From positions 8,871-72,870 of the forward strand of contig DAOUKG010000004.1 in assembly GCA_034421575.1 (NCBI GenBank): DNA of 64,000 nt. Direction: 5' to 3'. A program made the position numbers and the translations under genes. The notes beneath the pieces are model-generated. The model was not told where the DNA came from and searched no databases. It worked only from the letters and a program-made list of their open reading frames with translations. This document shows, one piece after another, positions 35,061 through 43,434 of the stretch. This stretch comes from VXLM01 sp034421575. GTDB taxonomy: Bacteria; Chloroflexota; Dehalococcoidia; Lucifugimonadales; VXLM01. The number at the start of each line of letters is the position of its first letter. Position 1 is the stretch's first letter.

Positions 35061-35807
35061 CTAGAAGAGGCCAAGCTGTTTTGGGTCGCGACGCGGCTCT
35101 TCCGTCGGTGGGTCGACGGGTTCTTCCACGGGTGTTTCGGGAGCCGGGACTGGTGGCGAGTCGAGGAGTCCAAGCTGGGCGGTCGGCGTCTCAGTCGGCG
35201 CCGGAGGCGTGGTCACTTGTGGCGGCGCCACCTCCAGCAGCCCGGGGAGCTTGAGGAAGTCCTTTTCCAGCGAGGCACGGATGTTGGAGTTCCTGAGGGC
35301 AGCGGCGGGATGGTACATCGGATAGACGGTGATGCCACGCCACCTTGCGGGGTTGCCTCGCAGTTTGCCGATGGGCTCGTCGGGGAAGAACTTGGCTGTG
35401 GAGTATCTGCCGAGCGTGACGATGACCTTGGGGGCGATCAGCTCGATCTGCCTGTCGAGGTAGGGGCCGCACGACCTGATCTCGATTGGGAGCGGGTCGC
35501 GGTTGTTCGGCGCGCGGCACTTGATCATGTTGGTGACGAAGACGTCCTCGCGTCTCATGCCGATGGTCGCCAGCATTTCATTGAGCAGCTGCCCGGCGCG
35601 TCCGACAAACGGCAGGCCCTGCTGGTCTTCGTAGTAGCCGGGACCCTCGCCGATGAACATCACGTCGGCAGTGCGGGAGCCGTTGCCCGGCACGGCAGTG
35701 GTCCTCTTGGAACCGAGCGTGCAGAGGGTACACGTGGAGATGAGGCAGTCTATCTCATCCAAGTCTGCGTTGAGGACGTTGTCGGTCACGGGGTACTCCG
35801 AGCGCAT
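35061..35807 (-). CDS. Family 4 uracil-DNA glycosylase with clamp-motif tail
   Basis: This iron-sulfur UDG removes uracil from DNA. The four cluster cysteines are present as CTLC (C26, C29) and C-x15-C in KCRAPNNRDPLPIEIRSC. Catalytic motif A is GEGPGYYEDQQGLPFVG and the DNA-intercalating motif lies in YPMYHPAAALRN. Enzymes usually end near here, at about 190 residues. This one adds some 60 proline-rich residues containing QLGLL and ending KQLGLF, which resemble the beta-clamp-binding motif QLxLF. The tail could tether repair to the replication clamp; that is inference. Confidence 0.9.
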   Translation of the reverse strand: MRSEYPVTDNVLNADLDEIDCLISTCTLCTLGSKRTTAVPGNGSRTADVMFIGEGPGYYEDQQGLPFVGRAGQLLNEMLATIGMRREDVFVTNMIKCRAPNNRDPLPIEIRSCGPYLDRQIELIAPKVIVTLGRYSTAKFFPDEPIGKLRGNPARWRGITVYPMYHPAAALRNSNIRASLEKDFLKLPGLLEVAPPQVTTPPAPTETPTAQLGLLDSPPVPAPETPVEEPVDPPTEEPRRDPKQLGLF

Positions 35808-36034
35808 GGTAGCAACGGCGTATATGAAGCGTCAAACGTTGGGGTTGTTTCCGGTAGTGATTGAATCAAGGGCGTGGGGATCGGCAAGTGGCCTTCTCGT
35901 GAGATTGGCAATTAGAAGCGGATGGTTCCCCTGCCCTTCTGTCATTCCCGCCCCGTATCGGGGTACGGGGTGACGTTCTTTCGCGGGAATGACAGTGGTA
36001 GTAGGCTGGGCAGAGGTGACTTTGCCACGTTGCT

Positions 36035-36916
36035 TCAGACGGACAGAGTGGCGGCCTTCAGGGTGTTTCGGAGGAGCATGGCGATGGTCATGGGGCCGAC
36101 GCCGCCGGGGACGGGAGTGATGGCCGCGACCTTTTTCGATACGGAATCGAAGTCCACGTCGCCCACGAGGCGGTAGCCGCGCTTGCGTTCGGGCGCGTCG
36201 ATGCGATTGATGCCGACGTCGATGACAACGGCGCCCTCTCGGACCATATCGCCCGTGATGTAGAGAGGCTGTCCGATGGCGGCTACGAGGATGTCCGCCT
36301 GTCGCGTTATGGACGGCATGTCGGCGGTGCGGGAGTGGCAGACGGTGACGGTGGCGTTGGCGCCGGACTGCTTCTGGACGAGAATGGAGGCGACGGGCTT
36401 GCCGACGATCTCGCTGCGTCCGACGACGACGACGTGCTTTCCGGCGGGGTCGTGACCGTCGCGGATGAGCATCTCGCGGATGCCTGCCGGGGTGGCGGGG
36501 GCAAACCGCTCACGCCCCTGGGACAGGAGACCGACGTTGAAGGGGTGGAGGGCGTCCACGTCCTTCAGCGGGTCGATGGTCTCGATGACGGGGTACTGGT
36601 CGAGGTGATCGGGCAAGGGAAGCTGGACGAGGATGCCGTGGACGTTCGAGTCTTCGCCCAGCCGCCGAACCTCGGCGATGAGGTCTTCCTGAGACGTCGA
36701 CGCGGACATCGTCACGTCGCTGGTGGTCATGCCGGCCTCGGAGGCGGCGCGGTGCTTGTTGCGGACGTAGACCCTGGACGCAGGGTCTTCGCCTACGAGG
36801 ACGACGGCCAGGTGCGGCACGAAGCCGTGCTGTTGTGAAAATGCCGAAACGTCCTCCGCCACCTCGGCCCGTACGTCGGCCGCAATCTTCGCCCCGTCGA
36901 TGATGTTCGCGCTCAC
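36035..36916 (-). CDS. folD: Bifunctional methylene-THF dehydrogenase/cyclohydrolase FolD
   Basis: FolD interconverts 5,10-methylene-, methenyl- and 10-formyl-THF with NADP. The 293-residue protein shows VGEDPASRVYVRNKHRAASEAGM with the catalytic Lys, VHGILVQLPLPDHLD, DPLKDVDALHPFNVG, PATPAGI, GKHVVVVGRSEIVGKPVA and the C-terminal TPVPGGVGPMTIAMLL. The start is GTG 36916 after GGGAGGAC. It stands alone; the neighbouring MetF-like gene is on the opposite strand. Confidence 0.95.
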   Translation of the reverse strand: MSANIIDGAKIAADVRAEVAEDVSAFSQQHGFVPHLAVVLVGEDPASRVYVRNKHRAASEAGMTTSDVTMSASTSQEDLIAEVRRLGEDSNVHGILVQLPLPDHLDQYPVIETIDPLKDVDALHPFNVGLLSQGRERFAPATPAGIREMLIRDGHDPAGKHVVVVGRSEIVGKPVASILVQKQSGANATVTVCHSRTADMPSITRQADILVAAIGQPLYITGDMVREGAVVIDVGINRIDAPERKRGYRLVGDVDFDSVSKKVAAITPVPGGVGPMTIAMLLRNTLKAATLSV

Positions 36917-38143
36917 GTGTCCTCCCGCTCATGTCACGATTGTGGTTATAGGTGCGATTGTAACATGGGCCCTGTCACGATCACTTCCGCGGAGGCAACT
37001 GTTGCTCAATCAGTACCGATTCCATGTGAATTTGGCAGCTTATGCAGATCACCCTCACCCTAGCCCTCTCCCACGACGGGAGAGGGGACACGCGCCTCCC
37101 TATTCGACTGTCACATTCTATAGAGAACGGTACTCAACTAACCGAGTGATCGAGGGGTGGTCAGATGGGGAGGCGCAAGAACTCGTCTGTCCGAGAATTT
37201 TCGGAAAATTTGTTGCATAGTGTTGCATTCTGTTGCATTTTCCTCGTTATTGTAAAGTTGGGTGGGGTCAGCCGGGTGATCGAAGGGATGCTGGATGGGG
37301 AAGGACGAATACTTTTCCATCCGAATTTTCCTTTTGTATCAGTGTCATTTGGGGCCGTTCTGTGCCACTTCGTCGTTCTTGAAAGGATTGGGTGTTGTGC
37401 AGCCATCTGTTCATAGTGTGGTACATGTGTTCTTGTTTGTCAAATCGGGGGTGTGAGGGTAACAACCACTTCACCTAATGGATACCCGCTTTGGCGGGTA
37501 TGACGGTGTGGGGGTGGCACCAGGGGCGATTCGCGAATCGCCCCTACGGGAGATTGGACGGGCATGGATTCCCGTCTACGCGGGAATGACGGGTGGAGGC
37601 GGCGCGATATTCGGGGACGGGCAACCACGAGGGTCGCCCCTACGACGGGTTTGTTAGGGTCTATTTTCGGAGGAATCGTTCATGTCGGTTGCCGCCGACA
37701 CCACCTGGAATGAAAATGGGTGGAGACCCGCCTTAATGTATGCGGAAACTGGATTCCGGCCTTCGCCGGAATGACGGATGGCCGGTGGCATACGGGGGTT
37801 ATTTTCAGAGGAATCCCCCATGCAGCCTTGTGGCCTGCACACCGAGGAATGAAAATGGGAGTAGGGGCGATTCGCGAATCGCCCCTACGGGAGGTTGGCC
37901 GGGGCATGGATTCCCGCCTACGCGGGAATGACGATATGGGGGCGGGAATGACGGCGTGGGGGTATTGCGGCCTATTTTCGGAGCAATGACGGTTGCGGAG
38001 GTCATTTGAGGAGCTCGGGCGGATAGACTTTCGACAACCGGTATCAGGATGGGGGACGCTTTCAATCGCAGGCAAGCGCGACTATAATTCCCGGCAGTCG
38101 AGGCGGAGGGTGATTGTTCTGCCGCCCGATGAAGGAGGCCCCA
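36917..38143. other. 1.2-kb repeat-rich gap without a supported gene
   Basis: It contains CCCTCACCCTAGCCCTCTCCC/GGGAGAGGGG at about 37056, a degenerate direct repeat of about 60 bp (GTGATCGA(G/A)GGG..., copies near 37144 and 37276), then, between 37490 and 37985, several ATTCCCGC..GCGGGAATGACG hairpins, two GGGGCGATTCGCGAATCGCCCC palindromes (37525, 37863), and TATTTTCGGAGGAAT(C/G) units. Short open frames exist but follow the repeats and have no coding support. Confidence 0.65.
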
Positions 38144-39025
38144 TTGGAGACGTTTTCCGACGCGCTGAGTTCGGGTGAGTTCGTGGTGACCACCGAGTTG
38201 AACCCGCCGAAGGGCACGGACCTAGAGCCGCTGATGCGGCAGGCGGAGGCGCTGAGCGGGATGGCGAGAGCATTCAACGTGACGGACTCGGCTGGGGCGA
38301 ACATGTCGATGGCGCCCATAGCAGCGGCGCACCTGATGATAGACAGGGGCATCGAACCGATCCTGCAGGTGACGGGACGGGACCGGAACCGCATCGCGCT
38401 GGAGGGAGAGATACTGGCGGCGGCGGCGCTCGGCATCAGGAACGTTCTCTGCATGAGTGGCGATCCGCCCGGCAGGGGCGACCATCCCGACGCCAAGGGC
38501 GTTTTCGACCTCAAGGCCGAGACGCTTCTTGAGGCCGTGACGGCGATGAACGCAGGCACGGACATGTACGGGAACGAGCTGAAGGGGACCCCTGCCCTGT
38601 TCGCGGGAGCGGTCGCCAATCCAGGCTCTGACGACGTGGACAGTGAGCTTGCGCGCATGGAAGAGAAGGCACGGAGGGGGGCGTCGTTCTTCCAGACGCA
38701 GGCCGTCTACGACGCCGCGTCCTTTGAGAAGTTCATGGAGGGCGCGCGAGGGTTCGGCGTGCCGGTGCTCGCGGGCATGATCGTCCTGAAATCGGGGCGC
38801 ATGGCCCGGTTTCTGAATGACAAGCTGCCCGGCGTGAGCGTGCCGCAGGGCATTATCGACGAAATGGACGGCGCGGAAGACAGGGCCGCCGCCGGGGTGC
38901 GGATAACGGCCCGGCTGATCGACGAGGTGCGGGGGATGTGTGACGGGACCCACATCATGGCGATCGGGTGGGAGTCACGGATTCCGGCGATACTCGACGC
39001 GGCGGGACTCGGGCGGGGCGGGTAG
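38144..39025 (+). CDS. Methylenetetrahydrofolate reductase-like protein
   Basis: A flavin-dependent (beta/alpha)8 MetF-family protein of about 293 residues: VVTTELNPPKGTDLEPLM, FNVTDSAGANMSMAPIAAAHLM, ILQVTGRDRNRIALEGEILAAAALGIRNVLCMSGDPP, and GASFFQTQAVYDAASFEKF. It reduces methylene-THF to methyl-THF, or a close variant. The start is placed at TTG 38144 because AAGGAGG at 38132-38138 sits five bases before it. An ATG at 38129 lacks a well-placed site. Homologous MetF-like proteins in corrinoid methyltransferase pathways differ in redox partner, so the electron donor is uncertain. Confidence 0.85.
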   Translation: METFSDALSSGEFVVTTELNPPKGTDLEPLMRQAEALSGMARAFNVTDSAGANMSMAPIAAAHLMIDRGIEPILQVTGRDRNRIALEGEILAAAALGIRNVLCMSGDPPGRGDHPDAKGVFDLKAETLLEAVTAMNAGTDMYGNELKGTPALFAGAVANPGSDDVDSELARMEEKARRGASFFQTQAVYDAASFEKFMEGARGFGVPVLAGMIVLKSGRMARFLNDKLPGVSVPQGIIDEMDGAEDRAAAGVRITARLIDEVRGMCDGTHIMAIGWESRIPAILDAAGLGRGG

Positions 39026-39571
39026 GCGCGAAGTTCCGGGAACTGGGCACTAAAAGAGGGATTCACCACAGAGAGCGCAGAGTTTATAGAGGGTGTCTAA
39101 TTAGTCGTCGGAACCCGCTCGTGGTGAGCTTGTCGAACCATGAACAGCGCCCAGACCCTTCGACAGGCTCAGGGTGAACGGAAAGGTTTTTATACCAAGT
39201 GAGTGTGATGAGACCGCATTCGCGACTGACCAGATTTTCTGGATTCCGGCCTACGCCGGAATGACGGATGACTTGGTTGTGTTACGGTCAATTCACGGTG
39301 TATTCAAACCGAATTGGTATTAGACGCCCCTTAAGAGAATTATGGTGGGTTTCGAGCAGTTCCTCTTTCAAGCAACCATGCAGGGCGAGGAGGATTCACC
39401 GCTGAGGGCGCGGAGATCGCAGAGGGGAAAAGAGGTCGTGTTCAAGGCAGTTATTGACACCCCCGCACGGCCCCGTTCGGCCGAGCTTGTCGAAGGGCGC
39501 GCGTGGAGTAACGCCGCTCGGGGTGAACTGAGTGCCCTCAAGGGACCACCCTCCTTTGGGGATATTGTCAT
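39026..39571. other. Repeat-rich gap of 546 bp
   Basis: It holds CACCACAGAGAGCGCAGAG near 39063, the inverted CTTGTCGAACC/CCTTCGACAGGCTCAGGGTGAACG repeat at 39115-39180, the MITE-like element 39192..39320, a second CACCGCTGAGGGCGCGGAG unit at 39397 and a decayed CTTGTCGAAGG repeat near 39488. No gene is supported. Confidence 0.65.
39192..39320. mobile_element. MITE-like element, ATACCAATT family, copy 2
   Basis: ATACCAAGT at 39192 and AATTGGTAT ending at 39320 bound 129 bp containing GTGTGATGAGACCG, a nested hairpin GATTCCGGC..GCCGGAATGACGG and CACGGTGTATTCAAA. No coding capacity. Confidence 0.75.
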
Positions 39572-39961
39572 ATGCTGGTGACCGGCGTGGACATCATAGA
39601 GATCGATCGCGTGGCGGGGGTGTTCGAGCGATATGGCGATCGGTTTCTCAAGCGAATTTACAGCGAGGGAGAGATCCTCTATGCGCGGGGTCGCGCTCCT
39701 CAGCTTGCGAGCAGGTTCGCGGCGAAGGAGGCCGTGATGAAGCTGCTGGGCACGGGAGTGCGCGGCGTGCGGTGGCGGGACATCGAGGTCGTGAGGCCAC
39801 CGGGCATGGCGCCACGCGTAGTGTTGCACAGAACGGCGCTCGCGCGAGCCGAGCGCATCGGGCTGACCGACATCGCGCTGTCGCTGTCCCACTCGAAGCA
39901 CTATGCGGTCGCTTCGGTTGTCGGGCACAGCTCGGAGGGGAATTTTATACCGATAAGATAG
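39572..39961 (+). CDS. acpS: Holo-ACP synthase
   Basis: AcpS attaches phosphopantetheine from CoA to acyl carrier protein. The 129-residue protein has the family motifs GVDIIEIDRV at the start, with catalytic/metal Asp, FAAKEAVMKLLGTG in the middle, and SLSHSKHYAVASVV near the end. Length and order match trimeric AcpS. The ATG follows GGGGATATTGTCAT only weakly, so expression may be low. The last residues (SEGNFIPIR) run slightly past most homologs. Confidence 0.93.
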   Translation: MLVTGVDIIEIDRVAGVFERYGDRFLKRIYSEGEILYARGRAPQLASRFAAKEAVMKLLGTGVRGVRWRDIEVVRPPGMAPRVVLHRTALARAERIGLTDIALSLSHSKHYAVASVVGHSSEGNFIPIR

Positions 39962-40302
39962 GGGGAGGCCTGAAGATTTAGGAGGGTGTGTGGAAGGTCA
40001 GCGGAAACGTTATGAGGGTATCTCGTGGGACGATCGCTTGTGTTGCCACCCTTCGACAGGCTCAGGGTGAACGGGGTTTTGTGGACTTTCAAGTAACTGC
40101 AGGAACCCCCTCTCTGTATCTCTCCCCCGGCGGGGGAGAGATTGGTGGCCGTGTATCCCTCGGCGGGAGAGATTTCGGGTACCAGCCGAGTAGATTCTGA
40201 CACTCATGTACCGCCCCGGCGCGGGGCGTAACGCTGTTCAGGGTGAACGAGGTTCTTTGTGGACAGGCTTTGAGGAAACATCGAAAGAGGAGTAGAAGGA
40301 AG
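39962..40302. other. Repeat-rich gap of 341 bp
   Basis: It contains a CCCTTCGACAGGCTCAGGGTGAACGG copy near 40050 and a CCCTCTCTGTATCTCTCCCCC/GGGGGAGAGATT palindrome near 40108-40145, plus a short piece of the same inverted repeat at 40236. No gene was recognised. Confidence 0.6.
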
Positions 40303-40671
40303 ATGGGAACGGAAGCGATAAGACCGGGTCTTCGTTACGAGTTGAAGGACACCGTGAGCGAGGACCAGACGATCAACCGGATGGGCAAGCCGGGTGCGGA
40401 GGTGCTCTCCACCCCGTCGCTGCTGGCGCTGATGGAGTGGTCGAGCATTCACAGCACCGACCATCTGCTGCCGGAGGGCAAGACGACCGTGGGGTACGGG
40501 GTCGATCAGATGCGGCACATTGCGCCGACGCCGATAGGAGGAGAGGTCACGGTCACGGCGGTGCTCACCGAGGTGGACGGGAGCAAACTCACCTACGAGA
40601 TCGAGGCGCATGAAGGTGAAACGTTCATCGGCAAGGCTGTCCACAAGCGGGCGATAATCGCTATTCCATAG
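40303..40671 (+). CDS. FlK-like hot-dog thioesterase
   Basis: A 122-residue single hot-dog-fold protein of the fluoroacetyl-CoA-thioesterase-like group: an N-terminal segment, TPSLLALMEWSSI, TTVGYGVDQMRHIAPTPIGGEVTVTA and YEIEAHEGETFIGKAVHKRAII. The VDMRH-like VDQMRHIAP stretch and the Thr/Glu/His region mark the active site in relatives. Natural substrates of most such proteins are unknown acyl-CoAs. ATG 40303 follows GAAGGA. Earlier in-frame starts run through repeat DNA and are rejected. Confidence 0.82.
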   Translation: MGTEAIRPGLRYELKDTVSEDQTINRMGKPGAEVLSTPSLLALMEWSSIHSTDHLLPEGKTTVGYGVDQMRHIAPTPIGGEVTVTAVLTEVDGSKLTYEIEAHEGETFIGKAVHKRAIIAIP

Positions 40672-40699
40672 GGCATTTGTTGCCTTCGTGAGGTATCAA

Positions 40700-40814
40700 G
40701 TAGTTGTTCAGAGTTGATGAGGCGAACACCTCTTACCCCTGTGGATACCCGCTTTCGCGGGTATGACGGTGGCAGTGTAAGCGTCGAGGGATCTCACGAA
40801 GTCTGAACAGTTAC
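40700..40814. repeat. MITE-like repeat bounded by GTAACTGTTCAGA-type ends
   Basis: The left end GTAGTTGTTCAGAG and right end TCTGAACAGTTAC form imperfect inverted repeats around GGATACCCGC..GCGGGTATGACGG. Related copies or ends lie at 43054..43167, 15250, 50616-50628, 53367-53380 and 57278-57291. Confidence 0.65.
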
Positions 40815-40827
40815 GGTTCCAAGGGAA

Positions 40828-41946
40828 TCATGCGCGCCGGTGCATGGACATGGCTTCTTCGTACCACTCGTCGCCGTAGACCTCTCGCTTGTTGAGCCAG
40901 CGCCCGGGACGCGGGAGGATGCGGAGGGTTCGGTCTTCGAGCGGCAGTTTCACGGGCGCGTGGCCGCGCCGGTGCGACTCCCGGAGGGCGATGCCGATTT
41001 CGAGAGCCTTTCGCATATTGTCGCCGCTGGTCCACGGTTCCCTGCCCTCCTCCAACGCCTGGACAATCGCATTGATGCTGGCGCTCTGCCGATAGTTCGG
41101 CAACCTTCGTCCATCCTCGCCGTAGGGTTCGACGGGGTTGGCGGCGTCCTCGAAGACGCCGGGCGTTTCGTTATCGGGCCAGTCGGAGGAATACGGCGGA
41201 GTATCTTCGGACAGCGGCCACAGTCGAAAGGTCTTCCAGTCGCTGAAGAAAACTGCCGTGCTCGTGTTGACCTCGATGCCGAACTTGCCGACGGCGTTCA
41301 TGTGGATGAATGCCTCGACGCCGTTTGTGAAGCGGACGACTCCGCCCATTCCCTGGTCGCCGTCGTCGAACGGATCGTCCTTGACCCAGCCGACGACCCA
41401 GTCGACATCGGCGTCTCCCGCCATGAGTCTCATTACTCCCAGGCTCTGGCATCCGCCGCCGGAAATCTCGTCGTGCGGGTGGTAGATGTTCATGCTGCGC
41501 ACCTCGCCGACCTCGCCTCTATCGATCATGGAGCGGAACTGCCAGAACTGCGGCAGGTTTCTCCATGCGTCGCCTGAGGCGAAGGGGATTCCGCGAGAGC
41601 GGCAAGCCTCGACCATGCTGTCGGCCTCCTGGAGGCTCGCGGCAATCGGCTTTTCGCTGAATATAGCGCGCACGCCTGCCTCAGCGCACGCGATGACGAC
41701 CTCGGGATTCGCGCTCACCGGAAGCACCGGCGCGGCGATGTCGATCTCCTCGTTGGCGAGCATGTCCCGGAAGTCCTCATAGACCGAGGTGACGCCGAAC
41801 CGGTCCCGGAAGAGATCGAGGTTTCGCCGGTCGGGGTCCGCTGCGGCCACCACCTCGCATCTCGGATGGAGCTCGTACCCCCTGGCGTGATTCGTACCCA
41901 TGCGTCCAACACCGATCATCGCCACTCTGTGTCTTGGCTCCGTCAT
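40828..41946 (-). CDS. Gfo/Idh/MocA family oxidoreductase
   Basis: A 372-residue NAD(P)-dependent dehydrogenase. It has a Rossmann loop VAMIGVGRMGTNHARGY, EVVAAADPDRRNLDLF, then EKPIAASLQEAD with the family EKP lysine, followed by the alpha/beta substrate domain. The usual catalytic His region is present as GGCQSLGVMRLMAG. Substrates are typically sugars or inositols; none is indicated by context. The ATG at 41946 follows GGGAG; an in-frame ATG at 41964 is less well placed. The extended N-terminal open frame beyond it is repeat DNA. Confidence 0.88.
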   Translation of the reverse strand: MTEPRHRVAMIGVGRMGTNHARGYELHPRCEVVAAADPDRRNLDLFRDRFGVTSVYEDFRDMLANEEIDIAAPVLPVSANPEVVIACAEAGVRAIFSEKPIAASLQEADSMVEACRSRGIPFASGDAWRNLPQFWQFRSMIDRGEVGEVRSMNIYHPHDEISGGGCQSLGVMRLMAGDADVDWVVGWVKDDPFDDGDQGMGGVVRFTNGVEAFIHMNAVGKFGIEVNTSTAVFFSDWKTFRLWPLSEDTPPYSSDWPDNETPGVFEDAANPVEPYGEDGRRLPNYRQSASINAIVQALEEGREPWTSGDNMRKALEIGIALRESHRRGHAPVKLPLEDRTLRILPRPGRWLNKREVYGDEWYEEAMSMHRRA

Positions 41947-42365
41947 GTCGTCACTCCCTTCCATTGGGCGAATCGCGCTCGTGTTCCCCTGCGACCGCCG
42001 ACTTGGCGTTCGGCCTACCTTCTCATGAACCGAGGGGAACGTCCAGCGGGAAGATGGCACGAGGTTGTCGAGGAGGGTGTGGCGGGCGATTCGCGAATCG
42101 CCCCTACCGGGGGTTGGACGAGGGTTGTTTTCGGAGGGATCCCTCATGCCGGTTGCCACCGACACCACGAAAAGGGCGTTCCTCCGATGCGCTGCTCTTC
42201 TGGATTCCGGCCCCGTATCAGAGTACGGGGCAAGCTCTTCGCCGGAATGACGGTTGGCGAGGCGCGGTCTATTCTCAGGGTAATGACAGGCGCCGGGGTT
42301 ACGCAGAGGTCTCCGGGGCGGGAGGAAATCCGTGTGCCGAATTTGCTTCGTGGGAATCGTGTCTC
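41947..42365. other. Repeat-rich gap upstream of the oxidoreductase
   Basis: It carries a GGCGATTCGCGAATCGCC palindrome at about 42085-42108, a TTGTTTTCGGAGGGATCCCTCATG unit, and a nested hairpin GATTCCGGC CCCGTAT...TACGGGG...GCCGGAATGACGG at 42198-42253. No gene was recognised. Confidence 0.6.
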
Positions 42366-42395
42366 TTGACAAAGGGTCGATGTTGCAGGTATGTT
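42366..42395 (+). promoter_or_regulatory. Promoter for the small DUF5679-like gene
   Basis: A consensus TTGACA at 42366-42371 and TATGTT at 42390-42395 with an 18-nt spacer. The predicted leader of about 175 nt before 42577 contains no other gene. Confidence 0.5.
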
Positions 42396-42576
42396 TTGGC
42401 TAGGAATTGAAAGGGGAATCCCTAGCTGCTTACGTGAGACTGACCGGAGCTTAACTATCGTGCACGAGGCACGGTCGCCGGCTCACTCACGATGGATTGC
42501 CAGGAAACGCTTTTCGCCTATTCCCGCGCGACTACGGGAATTAAAGCCAAGTACATCTTGCATTATGGAGACTGAT

Positions 42577-42774
42577 ATGGCCGACCTCACCGCATACTCG
42601 TTCAAGCTTCGAAAGAACGTTGTGATACGCGACCCAAAGCTTGTGATACTGAAGAATGGGCGTCCCGCCGTGCGCGGCGTGGCGGACGAAGATCCCGATA
42701 CTTCCGTGTTCCGCATCTTGAGCGCCGCCGAGGCCGACAAGCTGCGAGCGGAGGGCATCGAGCAAGAGGGCTAG
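42577..42774 (+). CDS. Small DUF5679-like protein lacking the zinc cysteines
   Basis: A 65-residue protein MADLTAYSFKLRKNVVIRDPK, then LVILKNGRPAVRGVADEDPDTSVFRI. This aligns by pattern with DUF5679 zinc-ribbon proteins, whose core is YCxKCR...DPxxVTxKNGRPAxxGxCPxCGTxxFRI. Here YCxKC is YSFKL and CPxCG is ADEDPD, so all four predicted metal ligands are missing while the KNGRPA and FRI cores remain. ATG 42577 has GGAG six bases upstream; ATG 42565 is an alternative. Function unknown. The family match is by eye. Confidence 0.65.
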   Translation: MADLTAYSFKLRKNVVIRDPKLVILKNGRPAVRGVADEDPDTSVFRILSAAEADKLRAEGIEQEG

Positions 42775-43364
42775 GCCGAAAGGTCACCTGCACAAACTCG
42801 ATACCTTGATGTAAGCATGCAGGCGCGGCTGCATCGCGGTTCCCGGTCCCCCGGCGGCTGAGACCGCATCAGTGAGCCACCACGGCGCAGACCGAGCGTC
42901 GATTTGTCTCGCTCGGTCGTGATCGTGGGGTCAGGAACGGAATTCTCCCACCCGGCTTCTACGAAGACTGTGGGGGCGCGTCAACCTTTAGGACTCCCTG
43001 AGTTCTCCCTCCTCAAGAGGGGAACCATGTGCCGTTCGTAGTTGAGAAACCGAGTAACTGTTCAGAGTCGATGAGGCGAACACCCCCTACGCCTAATGGA
43101 TAGCCGCTTCTGCGGGGATGACGGCGGCTGTGTGCGTTGTGCGCTCTCACGAAATCTGAAAAGTTGAGAAGCCCAGAGCAATCGCATTTCACACAGGTCC
43201 GGGCGTTGAGGGGTCTCCCAACCCACCCATCTGGACTCCGGCCCCGTATCGTGGTACGGGGTGACGTTCCTTCGCCGGAGTGACGATTGCTGGTGTTCCT
43301 ATCAACTCTAAATGCGATTATCCTGTTGAGAAACCGACACGCTGCGGTGAGCTTGAGTCGCTTG
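42775..43364. other. Gap with two repeat elements
   Basis: It includes the TTCAGAG...TCTGAA-bounded repeat 43054..43167 and a nested hairpin at 43230-43286. The stretch 42775-43050 has no recognised gene or repeat. Confidence 0.55.
43054..43167. repeat. MITE-like repeat bounded by GTAACTGTTCAGA-type ends, second copy
   Basis: GTAACTGTTCAGAG at 43054 faces TCTGAAAAGTTGA ending 43167, around GATAGCCGC..GCGGGGATGACGG. Same layout as 40700..40814. Confidence 0.65.
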
Positions 43365-43373
43365 TGATATACT
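43365..43373 (+). promoter_or_regulatory. Extended -10 promoter for the L21-L27-L31 genes
   Basis: TGATATACT forms an extended -10 (TG-n-TATACT, with TATACT at 43368-43373); the -35 is weak. The predicted start near 43380 coincides with the beginning of the leader hairpin at 43382. Confidence 0.55.
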
Positions 43374-43381
43374 ATGTCGTC

Positions 43382-43405
43382 GGGCCGCGATTGACTTGGC
43401 GGCCC
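43382..43405 (+). promoter_or_regulatory. Leader hairpin before rplU
   Basis: GGGCCGC at 43382-43388 pairs with GCGGCCC at 43399-43405, a 7-bp GC-only stem with a 10-nt loop at the very 5' end of the predicted mRNA. It could stabilise the transcript or take part in ribosomal protein feedback. The functional role is inference. Confidence 0.45.
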
Positions 43406-43434
43406 GTGTCTTCGTGAGTGGAGTACGTGAGCTG

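Noticed and set aside
37140..37420. Short frames of 60-83 codons in the 36.9-38.1 kb gap
   Set aside because: They follow repeated sequence on both strands with unnatural composition and no ribosome-binding site.
42391..42576. Upstream extension of the DUF5679-like gene
   Set aside because: The extra residues include promoter sequence (TTGACA at 42366 and TATGTT at 42390) and have no homology; ATG 42577 has GGAG.
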